From DATEVL01 sp964448245 (GTDB lineage Bacteria; Chloroflexota; Anaerolineae; Anaerolineales; E44-bin32), in contig CAYUWF010000110.1 of assembly GCA_964448245.1 (NCBI GenBank), positions 1 to 6,961 of the forward strand: a stretch of 6,961 nt of DNA, in the 5' to 3' direction. Under the pieces are notes generated by a model. It made no database searches. It saw only the letters and a list, made by a program, of their open reading frames with translations, and was not told the DNA's origin. A program made the translations under genes and the position numbers. Shown here one piece after another: positions 1 to 5,764 of this stretch; position 1 is the stretch's first letter, and every line of letters starts with the position of its first letter.

Positions 1-58
1 CCGCCATGGCCGGTGGCGATCGCACCATGTCTCATATGTCCTGAACGCATACCGCGGC

Positions 59-87
59 TTGACTCGCTTTCCCGGCCGTGATAGGAT
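59..87 (+). promoter_or_regulatory. sigma70-type promoter of the cold-shock gene
   Basis: A -35 box TTGACT (59-64) is separated by exactly 17 nt from a -10 box TAGGAT (82-87). The -10 is preceded by TG at 79-80, giving an extended -10 (TGA-TAGGAT). The predicted transcription start is near 94, leaving a leader of about 118 nt before the ATG at 213. A long untranslated leader is common for cspA-family genes. The boxes are seen directly; activity and start site are inferred. Confidence 0.7.
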
Positions 88-129
88 GCGCCTCGTGCAG
101 GGCGCAGTCTGAACGTGGTACAGTACGTG

Positions 130-162
130 AACCGCCGCTCGTCCCAGGGCGGTTTTCTTTTT
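130..162 (+). terminator. terminator-like hairpin in the cold-shock gene leader (possible attenuator)
   Basis: AACCGCC (130-136) pairs perfectly with GGCGGTT (148-154) across an 11-nt loop, and is followed by TTCTTTTT (155-162). This is the form of a rho-independent terminator. It lies between the promoter at 59-87 and the start codon at 213, so it could end most transcripts before the gene. It could instead terminate an upstream transcript that ends outside the window, or a short RNA of about 70 nt. No clearly competing antiterminator helix was found by eye. Confidence 0.55.
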
Positions 163-212
163 GTCCCTCAGCCTGCGGCCGGCGCGATCTCGCCCAGGAG
201 GCAGAAGCAGAA

Positions 213-422
213 ATGGCCGATCGATTCCGAGGGACAGTGAAGTGGTTCAATGCGGTCAAGGGCTACGGCTTCATTGGCCGCGAAGACGGGGAAGACGTCT
301 TCGTCCACTTCTCCGCCATCCAGGCGGAAGGCTATCGCAAGCTAGAGGAGGGCCAGCAGGTGGAGTTCAGCGTTGAGTCTGGACCCAAGGGCCTGCAGGC
401 GGCAAACGTCGTTCTCGTCTAA
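213..422 (+). CDS. CspA-family cold-shock domain protein
   Basis: A 69-residue single cold-shock domain, the normal length for this family of small beta-barrel proteins that bind single-stranded RNA and DNA. The RNP1 motif KGYGFI is at residues 16-21 and RNP2-like VFVHF at 29-33. The aromatic surface W11, F12, Y18, F20, F30, H32 and F33 is intact, and the N-terminal GTVKWFN signature is at 7-13. The family acts as RNA chaperones in the cytoplasm and can prevent transcription termination. The start is fixed by AGGAGG at 196-201, 11 nt upstream of ATG; the same frame is open farther upstream, but that part overlaps the leader hairpin and has no family similarity. The gene has its own promoter, a long leader with a terminator-like hairpin, and a downstream stem-loop, so it is probably monocistronic. 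Csp paralogues cannot be told apart from sequence alone, so no letter is assigned. Confidence 0.95.
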   Translation: MADRFRGTVKWFNAVKGYGFIGREDGEDVFVHFSAIQAEGYRKLEEGQQVEFSVESGPKGLQAANVVLV

Positions 423-441
423 TCTCGCACCGCCATCCCAT

Positions 442-517
442 CAAGCGCTCCGCCCTTCCGCCTTCGACCCTTCGACTTCGCTCAGGTCTCAGGCTTAGGA
501 CGGGGCGCTTGCCTTTT
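442..517 (+). terminator. long stem-loop after the cold-shock gene, probable terminator with a repeat in its loop
   Basis: Bases 442-455 pair with 498-511 to give a 14-bp stem with one C-A mismatch and one G-U pair. CC and then TTTT (514-517) follow. It starts 19 nt after the csp stop codon. The 42-nt loop is almost entirely a dispersed repeat (461-499). The stem is clear. The T tract is short, so terminator activity is likely but not certain. Confidence 0.5.
461..499 (+). repeat. dispersed palindromic repeat, 39-bp copy
   Basis: This copy starts CCTTCGACCCTTCGACT (461-477), continues TTCGCTCAGG (477-486) and ends AGGCTTAGG (491-499). The same first 17 bases recur at 5777-5793 and the same last nine at 5841-5849, within the pheS leader, in the same orientation. 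CCTTCGA and TTCGCTCAGG-type modules like these resemble short extragenic palindromes seen in many GC-rich genomes. The unit is non-coding. Confidence 0.65.
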
Positions 518-549
518 CCGACCACCCCGTTTCCCCGCCGCCCCTCCTG

Positions 550-558
550 TGCTATCAT
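550..558 (+). promoter_or_regulatory. extended -10 promoter of the GAF gene, probably giving a leaderless mRNA
   Basis: TGCTATCAT (550-558) is an extended -10 element: TG, one base, then TATCAT. No convincing -35 lies 16-18 nt upstream, which extended -10 promoters can tolerate. The ATG at 567 is 8 nt past the -10, which is where transcription would be expected to start. The bases between carry no ribosome binding site, which fits a leaderless transcript. Confidence 0.45.
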
Positions 559-566
559 GCCGGGCG

Positions 567-1199
567 ATGACCCTCTCGCCCGAAACCAACCCGGTGCGCC
601 TGCTGCAACTCGAGGTGTCGCGCCTCAAGGACGAGAACCGCGAGCTTCGCTCCGAGCTGGCCGTCCTGCACTCCTCGATCCGCGCCCTGAGCGCATTGCA
701 GGACCTGATTCAGCGCTTGAGCCCCACCACGGATGTCCTGGCCCTGCTCGGGGATCTGTTGGCGTCGGTCCTGACCGTCGTCAGCGCTAGCGACGGCTCG
801 TTGATGCTGGTGGATGAAGAGACCAAGGAATTGGTCTTCGCCGTCGTCCACGGGCAGGCCAAGCAGCGCCTGACCGGCTACCGGCTCCCTCACGGGTCGG
901 GGATCGCCGGCTGGGTGGCCTCGCACCGCCAGCCGCAGATCGTGCAGGACGTCCACCACGACCCGCGCTTCTCGCCCCTGGTCGATGAAACGTTCGACTT
1001 CCAGACGCGCTCCCTGGTGGCCATTCCCCTACTCGACGGCGACCGCGTCCTGGGCGTGATCGAGGCCCTCAACAAGACCTCCGATCGCGCTTTCACCCAG
1101 GTCGACCACGACCTGCTGCGCGTTGTCGCCCAGCTGGCCGCCACGGCGCTCGTCCGGGCCGAGACGGTCACCGGCGAAGGACCCGGCGCCAAGCGATAG
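567..1199 (+). CDS. GAF-domain protein with N-terminal leucine zipper
   Basis: A soluble protein of 210 residues. Residues 10-50 form a coiled coil with leucines in strict heptad register (L13, L20, L27, L34, L41, then I48), so it probably dimerises. Residues about 55-205 are one GAF domain: an SDGSLMLVDE strand, the GSGIAGWVA loop with a following HHDPRF stretch, a SLVAIPL strand, and GVIEALNK. GAF domains bind small ligands such as cyclic nucleotides or tetrapyrroles, or serve as dimerisation modules in signalling. No kinase, GGDEF, phosphatase or DNA-binding domain is attached, so the output must come through a partner or the protein is a stand-alone sensor. The ligand cannot be read from the sequence. 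ATG 567 was chosen because the coiled coil starts just after it and an extended -10 lies at the right distance; an in-frame GTG at 549 would overlap that -10 and has no ribosome binding site. Neighbours do not show its pathway. Confidence 0.85.
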   Translation: MTLSPETNPVRLLQLEVSRLKDENRELRSELAVLHSSIRALSALQDLIQRLSPTTDVLALLGDLLASVLTVVSASDGSLMLVDEETKELVFAVVHGQAKQRLTGYRLPHGSGIAGWVASHRQPQIVQDVHHDPRFSPLVDETFDFQTRSLVAIPLLDGDRVLGVIEALNKTSDRAFTQVDHDLLRVVAQLAATALVRAETVTGEGPGAKR

Positions 1200-1225
1200 G
1201 CTTCGGGCCTCTCCGAGGAAGGTCA

Positions 1226-1254
1226 CCCCTCACCCTCCCCAAGGGGAGATGGGG
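1226..1254. repeat. C/G-rich inverted repeat, possible bidirectional terminator
   Basis: CTCCCC (1235-1240) and GGGGAG (1243-1248) form a tight hairpin, extended across an internal loop by CCCC (1226-1229) and GGGG (1251-1254). It sits 27 nt after the GAF stop codon. There is no T tract on either side, so it is recorded as an inverted repeat rather than a terminator. Confidence 0.4.
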
Positions 1255-1348
1255 CAGGCCTTCTTCCCCTTCCCCTCGCCACCGGCGAAGGACACCAGGC
1301 AAAGCGTAAGGTCCTCCCCGTCGAGCGAGACGGCGCGTTGGGCGCAGT

Positions 1349-1366
1349 CCCTCGCTTCGCTCGGGA
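1349..1366 (+). repeat. 18-bp dispersed repeat, first copy
   Basis: CCCTCGCTTCGCTCGGGA occurs here and again, identical and in the same orientation, at 5619-5636 in the pheS T-box leader. It carries the TTCGCTC core of the repeat family. Confidence 0.6.
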
Positions 1367-1436
1367 TGGCAGCGAGGCGCGCCGTGTTCTACGATTGGCG
1401 TCCTCGATGGGAGCCTGCCCCGATTGAAGCCGATAG

Positions 1437-1472
1437 GCTCAGGATGCCTTCTAGCGCGCTCAGGATGCCTTC
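1437..1472 (+). repeat. tandem pair of repeat half-units
   Basis: GCTCAGGATGCCTTC occurs at 1437-1451 and again at 1458-1472, a period of 21 bp. Each copy joins a GCTCAGGAT half and a CCTTC half of the dispersed palindrome seen elsewhere in the window. It probably arose by local duplication. Confidence 0.55.
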
Positions 1473-1543
1473 GACGGTGCCTGCCCCGAGCGACCGCGAA
1501 GCGTCCCGGAGGGAGGCCGAGGGGCTCAGGGTGCGTGTCCTGT

Positions 1544-4066
1544 TTAGCCCCTCAGCTTCGCCCCCAAATTCGACCGGAGGTGGTCGATCAACCGCTCCCG
1601 CACCTGTCGGACCTCGGCGTCGGTGAGCGTCCTGTCCGGCGCCTGGTACGTCAGGCTGTAGGCCAAGCTCTTCCGCCCCGGCTCGATCGATGCCCCCTGG
1701 TAATGGTCGAAGAGACGGACCTCGGCCAGCAGCTCGCCCCCGGCTTCGCGCAAGGCCGCCTCGACCCGCTCCGCTGGGATATCCTCATCGACGATGAACG
1801 CCAGGTCCTCCAGAACAGGCGGGTAGGCCGGCACGGCGGTGATGGCCCGGTCGACGGGGCGCCCGGCGAGCAACACCTGCAACTCGAGCTCGGCCGCCAA
1901 CAGCGCCGTTGCAGGGAAATCGAAACGGCGGCGCACGATGGGATGGATCTCCCCCACAACGCCGGCCCGGCGTTCACCGAGAACGACTTCGGCGCACTTC
2001 CCTGGATGGAAGGACGGATGCTCCACCGTCGCGAAGCGCGGCGGCGGAAGATGGAGCGCGCCGGCCAGGGCCTCGATCACACCCTTGAGGTCGAAGAAGT
2101 CCATCGGCGCCTCATCGGCCGGCTGCCAGCCGCGCCGGGCGCGCGGCCCGGTCAGCACCACGGCCACGCGGATGGATTCGCGCGGGAGCGGCGCGCCCGG
2201 CTCCGGCAGGAAGACCGGCCCGATCTCGAACAGCGCCTGCCGGGGCCGCTGGCGCGCGTTGCGCTCGACGACCTCCAGCACCGACGGCAGCAGGTGGCGG
2301 CGCAGGACGGTGCGGTCGCTGGCGATGGGGTTGGCCAGCCTGACATGCGCCTCATCCGCCGGCGCCTCGAGCAGATGTCGCCGATCGGCCTCCGGGCTGG
2401 TCATGCGATAGGTGACGACCTCCTGCAGGCCCATGCCGGCCAGCGCCTGGCGCACCTCGTTCTCGGCCTCCGCCCGCGGGTTGCCGATCTGCGGCGGCAG
2501 GGGGTCGGCGATGAGAGTCTCCGGGATCCGGTCGTAGCCGTACAGGCGGGCGATCTCCTCGACGAGATCCGCCACTCCCACCAGCCCGCCGCCGATGTCG
2601 AGACGGTGATCGGGCGCCCGGACGCGCAGGCCGCCGGCTTCGTATTCGACGGTGAACTCGAGCCGGCGCAGCAAGCCGGCGATTTCCTCCAGGCCGAGGC
2701 GGATCCCCAGGGCCCGCTCGACATCGCCGGCGCTCAGCGTCACGACTGGCGCGGCGGGCGGCCGCGGATAGTCGTCGACTAGGCCCTCGGCCATCGACCC
2801 GCCCGCCAGCCGGGCCATCAGCTCCAGGCCGCGCCGCACGCCGCGCTCGGCCATCGCCGGATGGACCCCGCGCGAGAAGCGGTAGGCGGCTTCCGACGAC
2901 AGGCGCTGCGCGCCCAGCGTGCGCCGGATATTGGTCATGTCCCAGGTGGCGCCCTCCAGCAGGACGTTGCGCGTCTCCGGCCCGACCTCCGATTCGCCAC
3001 CGCCCATCACACCGGCGATCGACAGCGCGCCGGCCGCGTCGCACACCAGGACGGTGAAGTCGTCCAGCGGCCGATCGACGCCGTCGAGCGTCGTCAGGCG
3101 TTCGCCGGGGCGGGCGCGTCGCGTCGAAAGGCGCGGCGGCGCGCCGGCGGCGCGCTTCTTCAGGGCGTCGAAGTCGAAGGCGTGCAGCGGCTGGCCGACC
3201 TCGAGCATGACGTAGTTGGTGACGTCGACGATGTTGTTGATCGGCCGCATCCCCGCCAGGCGCAGCCGCCGCTGCACTGCGTACGGGCTCGGCCGGATCG
3301 CCACGCCCTCGATCAGACCCAGGACGAAGCGCGGATTGAGCTCCGGCTCGCCGATCGACAAGGAGACACGGCCGGCGATGGCCGGGCCGGACCACGGCAC
3401 GCTGGTGAACGGGGCGCGCAGGGAGGCGCCGGTGAGCGCCGCCACCTCGCGCGCGACGCCCAGGATGCTGGCGTTACGGGCCATGTTCGGCGTCAAGGCG
3501 ATGTCGAAGACGGCGTCGCCCATGTACTCCACCAACGGACGGCCCAGCGGGGCGTCGTCATCGAGCAGGATGACGCCTTCGTGTTCCTCCGAAATTCCGA
3601 GCTCCTTCTCCGAACAGGCCATCGAGTAGGAGTCGACGCCCCGGATCTTGGCCCGGCGCAGAGTCATCAACTCCCAGCCGGGTTGATGCCCGTCGAACAG
3701 CCGCGCTCCTTCCCGCGCATAGGCAACCCGGATCGGCTTCTCGAGCCGTCCCTGGCCTTTGAACGGGAAGAGGTTGGGGGCCCCGGTCAGCACGATGTGT
3801 TCCTGGCGCCCATCTTCCAGGCGGCACAACACCAGTCGATCGGCGTTCGGATGGGGCATCACTTCCCACACAGCGCCGACGACGATCTTCTCCGGGTCCC
3901 AGCTCAACCCGGTGACCTTGAGCCGCGGCGCAGCGCCCGGGAGGGCCAGCCCGGCCAGGTGCACCGATTCGACTTCCAGGCCGGCCAGTGTCAACCGCTC
4001 GGCCAGGTCCGGGAGATCGAGCTCGATGTCGACGAACTCGCGCAGCCAGGAGAGCGGCACCTTCAT
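1544..4066 (-). CDS. pheT: phenylalanyl-tRNA synthetase beta subunit
   Basis: An 840-residue beta subunit of the alpha2-beta2 enzyme that charges tRNA-Phe in the cytoplasm, slightly longer than the usual ~800. Domains in order: N-terminal MKVPLSWLREFVD (1-13); EMAP/OB-type tRNA-binding domain (about 50-160, VMPHPNADRL at 69-78); an LTPNMARNASILGVAREVAAL stretch (191-211); B3/B4 editing region (about 240-430, with GMRPINNIVDVTNYVMLEVGQPLHAFD at 272-298 and GVMGGGESEVG at 352-362); B5 (about 440-515, ending IARLYGYDRIPE); catalytic-like core (about 530-730, with LANPIASDRTVLRRHLLPS and ALFEIGPVF); and a C-terminal ferredoxin-fold anticodon-binding domain (about 747-840, starting AYPPVLEDLAFIVDE). 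No domain is missing. ATG 4066 is chosen because it starts the conserved N-terminus and has GGAGAG 6 nt upstream; a start 13 codons earlier is not conserved-looking. It overlaps the stop of the preceding small gene and is therefore probably translationally coupled. Confidence 0.97.
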   Translation of the reverse strand: MKVPLSWLREFVDIELDLPDLAERLTLAGLEVESVHLAGLALPGAAPRLKVTGLSWDPEKIVVGAVWEVMPHPNADRLVLCRLEDGRQEHIVLTGAPNLFPFKGQGRLEKPIRVAYAREGARLFDGHQPGWELMTLRRAKIRGVDSYSMACSEKELGISEEHEGVILLDDDAPLGRPLVEYMGDAVFDIALTPNMARNASILGVAREVAALTGASLRAPFTSVPWSGPAIAGRVSLSIGEPELNPRFVLGLIEGVAIRPSPYAVQRRLRLAGMRPINNIVDVTNYVMLEVGQPLHAFDFDALKKRAAGAPPRLSTRRARPGERLTTLDGVDRPLDDFTVLVCDAAGALSIAGVMGGGESEVGPETRNVLLEGATWDMTNIRRTLGAQRLSSEAAYRFSRGVHPAMAERGVRRGLELMARLAGGSMAEGLVDDYPRPPAAPVVTLSAGDVERALGIRLGLEEIAGLLRRLEFTVEYEAGGLRVRAPDHRLDIGGGLVGVADLVEEIARLYGYDRIPETLIADPLPPQIGNPRAEAENEVRQALAGMGLQEVVTYRMTSPEADRRHLLEAPADEAHVRLANPIASDRTVLRRHLLPSVLEVVERNARQRPRQALFEIGPVFLPEPGAPLPRESIRVAVVLTGPRARRGWQPADEAPMDFFDLKGVIEALAGALHLPPPRFATVEHPSFHPGKCAEVVLGERRAGVVGEIHPIVRRRFDFPATALLAAELELQVLLAGRPVDRAITAVPAYPPVLEDLAFIVDEDIPAERVEAALREAGGELLAEVRLFDHYQGASIEPGRKSLAYSLTYQAPDRTLTDAEVRQVRERLIDHLRSNLGAKLRG

Positions 4067-4434
4067 GCTTGACTCTCCGGACCGGGCGGCTGGCGGCTCG
4101 ACCAAGAAGAGGCGGCGCGGCCAAGCTCCTCGTTGACCTTGCGCAGGATCGTCGTCAGGTCCTGCCGGATTTTCGACTCGACTTCGCCCGTTTGCAGGCG
4201 TTCGCCAAATTCCCGCATGTCGTCTTTCATCTGCTTTCCGGTCTCGCTTCCGGAGAACTCCTTGGCGGCCGCGCCGAGGGAGCTCGCCAGTTCCCCCATC
4301 CCGTCTTCGATCTCCTTCTGTAGCCGCCGACGGTCGTCGCTGTCCCAGGCCGCCTGGAATACGGTGCGCAGGTTCTCGCCGAGGGCGCGCAGCTCGTCCG
4401 ACAGATCCCCGCTAGAGTGAGATGGCTCGTTCAT
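4063..4434 (-). CDS. small helical protein encoded between pheS and pheT, function unknown
   Basis: I cannot assign a function. The 123-residue product is hydrophilic and charged, with no signal peptide, membrane helix or cysteines. It appears almost wholly alpha-helical: helices about 11-30 (LSDELRALGENLRTVFQAAW), 33-58, 64-80 and 84-112, then a short Pro-rich tail (QPPGPESQA). The alternating Glu/Lys/Arg pattern suggests a coiled coil or amphipathic bundle. ATG 4434 has GGGAGG 5 nt upstream. It lies 11 nt after the pheS stop, and its TGA overlaps the pheT ATG in the arrangement ATGA, which implies translational coupling. It is therefore made with PheRS under the same T-box, and may assist assembly or be a passenger. 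The codon usage and GC content look like its neighbours, and the ribosome binding site and operon spacing argue that the gene is real. Similar small helical proteins may occur in related bacteria, but that needs a search. Confidence 0.8.
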   Translation of the reverse strand: MNEPSHSSGDLSDELRALGENLRTVFQAAWDSDDRRRLQKEIEDGMGELASSLGAAAKEFSGSETGKQMKDDMREFGERLQTGEVESKIRQDLTTILRKVNEELGRAASSWSSRQPPGPESQA

Positions 4435-4445
4435 CTGGCCCTCCC

Positions 4446-5519
4446 TCAGAATTGCTCCAGGAACCGCAGGTCGTTGCCCCAGAAGGTACGGATGTCTTCG
4501 ATGCGATGCTTGAGCATCGTCAGCCGCTCCGGCCCCATGCCGAAGGCGAAGCCCGAGAAAATGGCCGGGTCGTACCCGCCGTTGGCCAGCACCGTCGGGT
4601 GGACCATGCCGCAGCCCAGCACCTCCAGCCAGCCGGTTCCCTTGCAAACGGCGCAGCCGACGCCGCCGCAAACGAAGCACTCGATATCCATCTCGGCCGA
4701 CGGCTCGGTAAAGGGGAAGTGCGCCGCTCGGAAGCGCGTCGCCACTTGCACCCCGAACAGGCGCCGGGCGAAGGCCGTCAGCGTGCCTTTGAGATCAGCG
4801 AAGGTGATGTGGTGCCCGACGGCCAGCCCTTCCACCTGGTTGAACTGGATCTCCGAGCGGGCCGTCACCTGCTCGTAGCGGTAACACATGCCCGGCAGGA
4901 CGACCCGGATCGAAGACGGCGCGCGCGCGCGCATGACGTGAATCTGGCCCGGAGAGGTGTGGGTCCGCAGCAGCACCTGCGGGTCGGTGGTGTAGAAGGT
5001 GTCCCACTCGTCGCGCGCCGGATGGTGGGGCGGCATGTTGAGCAGCCCGAAGTTGAACTCGTCCGTCTCGACCTCGCGCGAGAGATAGACCTGGAAGCCC
5101 ATCTCGGCCCAGAGTTCGATGATCTGGCGCAGCATCTGGCTCGCCGGGTGACTTCGTCCGCGCACAAGCGGCCGGCCGGGGAGCGTGACGTCGATGGCTT
5201 CTTCAAGCAGGCGCCCTTCGAGCAGGCCGACTTCGATCGTCTCCCGGCGCGCGGCGAAGGCCTGCTCCAGGTGGGCCTTGACCTCGTTCCCCCGGCGTCC
5301 GACCTCGGCCCGCTCGGCCTTGGGCAGATCGACCAGGCGCTCAAGGGCGCGGTTCATCTCGCCGTTGCGCCCCAGGAAGCTTTGTGTCCGCGCGGCGAGC
5401 GCCTCCGCATCGCGCACGCCGTCCAGGCCGTCGAGGGCGCGGCGCTCGATGTCCGCCATCCTTTTCTGCAGCTCGGCGTTCGACATCGTCTCCCCCATCG
5501 GTCCTTCTTTCTTCGGCAT
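4446..5519 (-). CDS. pheS: phenylalanyl-tRNA synthetase alpha subunit
   Basis: The catalytic alpha subunit of PheRS (357 residues from the chosen start; typical length about 330-350). The N-terminal coiled-coil arm that contacts tRNA covers about 13-98. The class II core follows: motif 1 region HPASQMLRQIIELWAEMGF (124-142), LLRTHTSP (183-190), motif 2 VVLPGMCYRYEQVTARSEIQFNQVEGL (206-232), and motif 3 GFAFGMGPERLTMLK (323-337). A Cys4 knuckle (C281, C284, C289, C292 in CFVCGGVGCAVC) precedes GWLEVLGCGMVHP; this variant occurs in several bacterial PheS lineages and may bind zinc. Motif 3 reads GMGPER where GMGIER is more usual. Three ATGs compete: 5519 (GGAGG 5 nt upstream, chosen), 5498 and 5486. 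The last would give a 346-residue protein starting MSNAEL, nearer the family norm, but its GGGGGAG is only 3 nt away. It is the first gene of pheS-orf-pheT, controlled by the T-box leader just upstream. Confidence 0.96.
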   Translation of the reverse strand: MPKKEGPMGETMSNAELQKRMADIERRALDGLDGVRDAEALAARTQSFLGRNGEMNRALERLVDLPKAERAEVGRRGNEVKAHLEQAFAARRETIEVGLLEGRLLEEAIDVTLPGRPLVRGRSHPASQMLRQIIELWAEMGFQVYLSREVETDEFNFGLLNMPPHHPARDEWDTFYTTDPQVLLRTHTSPGQIHVMRARAPSSIRVVLPGMCYRYEQVTARSEIQFNQVEGLAVGHHITFADLKGTLTAFARRLFGVQVATRFRAAHFPFTEPSAEMDIECFVCGGVGCAVCKGTGWLEVLGCGMVHPTVLANGGYDPAIFSGFAFGMGPERLTMLKHRIEDIRTFWGNDLRFLEQF

Positions 5520-5530
5520 CCTGCCCTCCC

Positions 5531-5567
5531 CAAGACAAAGCTCCCGCCCGAAAAGGGACGGGAGCTT
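5531..5567 (-). terminator. T-box rho-independent terminator before pheS
   Basis: AAGCTCCCG (5567-5559) pairs with CGGGAGCTT (5546-5538), 9 bp. It is extended by CCC/GGG past a one-base bulge, with loop TTTTC. The tail TGTCTT (5537-5532) is only moderately U-rich. It overlaps the antiterminator 3' half and ends about 12 nt before the pheS ATG at 5519. Confidence 0.88.
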
Positions 5568-5588
5568 CCTTCCCGCGGTGCCACCCTT
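5553..5588 (-). promoter_or_regulatory. T-box antiterminator
   Basis: AAGGG (5588-5584) pairs with CCCUU (5557-5553). The 7-nt bulge UGGCACC (5583-5577) holds the UGGN that captures the tRNA acceptor end. GCGGGA (5576-5571) pairs with UCCCGU (5563-5558) over the loop AGGAAGC. This is the standard T-box antiterminator fold. Its 3' half is shared with the terminator, so the two are mutually exclusive. The N of UGGN is C at 5580, where tRNA-Phe, with discriminator A73, would normally call for U. Confidence 0.92.
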
Positions 5589-5595
5589 GTTGCCC

Positions 5596-5723
5596 TTCAT
5601 CCTTCGACTGCGTTCGGCCCCTCGCTTCGCTCGGGACCTCACTCCGCTCAGGACTCAGGACCACTCTGCGCCGTCCTTCGCCTTCGTCCCTTGCCATCGG
5701 CTCGGGGCTTCGCTCAGGATGAA
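5596..5723. repeat. nested repeat cluster in the second T-box linker
   Basis: The 128-bp segment is bounded by the perfect inverted ends TTCATCC (5596-5602) and GGATGAA (5717-5723), which continue as CTTCGACTGCG and TTCGCTCA, the two halves of the dispersed palindrome. Inside are the 18-nt repeat (5619-5636, identical to 1349-1366) and CCGCTCAGGA (5644-5653). One palindrome thus appears split by further insertion. It occupies the place of the usual linker or stem III between the CCGUUA region and the antiterminator. Confidence 0.6.
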
Positions 5724-5764
5724 CGGCTCCCCTGCTAACGGGGGGATCCGGCCCGGACTACTTT

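Larger units (their letters stand above)
1200..1543. other. non-coding convergent spacer with repeat remnants and hairpins
   Basis: These 344 nt separate the converging 3' ends of the GAF gene and pheT, and no plausible gene is seen on either strand. They contain a C/G-rich hairpin (1226-1254), an 18-nt sequence (1349-1366) shared with the pheS leader, and a pair of 15-nt direct repeats (1437-1472). GCCTGCCCCGA also occurs twice (1413-1423, 1479-1489), and GCTCAGG appears again at 1524-1530. The spacer looks like a degraded cluster of the dispersed repeat family. No U-rich rho-independent terminator is obvious for either gene. Confidence 0.6.

Noticed and set aside
1..58. Possible tail of an upstream gene (an open stretch ending TGA at 42-44)
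   Set aside because: Fourteen codons are too few to recognise a protein, and other frames are also open, so no feature can be supported.
78..212. N-terminal extension of the cold-shock protein from an upstream in-frame start
   Set aside because: The extension would cross the promoter -10 and the leader hairpin and has no cold-shock similarity. ATG 213 has AGGAGG 11 nt upstream and gives the family's normal length.
1123..1626. 167-codon open frame on the plus strand over the GAF end and the spacer
   Set aside because: It spans the end of the GAF gene in another frame, the repeats and the 3' end of pheT. It is Ser/Pro/Arg-rich with no domain.
1424..2782. 452-codon open frame on the plus strand
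   Set aside because: It lies antisense to pheT, whose domains are all intact. Its translation is rich in Arg, Gln and His with no recognisable domain, as expected for the complement of a GC-rich gene.
2861..4072. 403-codon open frame on the plus strand
   Set aside because: Antisense shadow of the first half of pheT, with low-complexity Arg/His/Gln composition and no family signature.
4422..5738. 438-codon open frame on the plus strand
   Set aside because: It is antisense to pheS and part of the T-box leader. The same bases are explained by a class II synthetase with all motifs.
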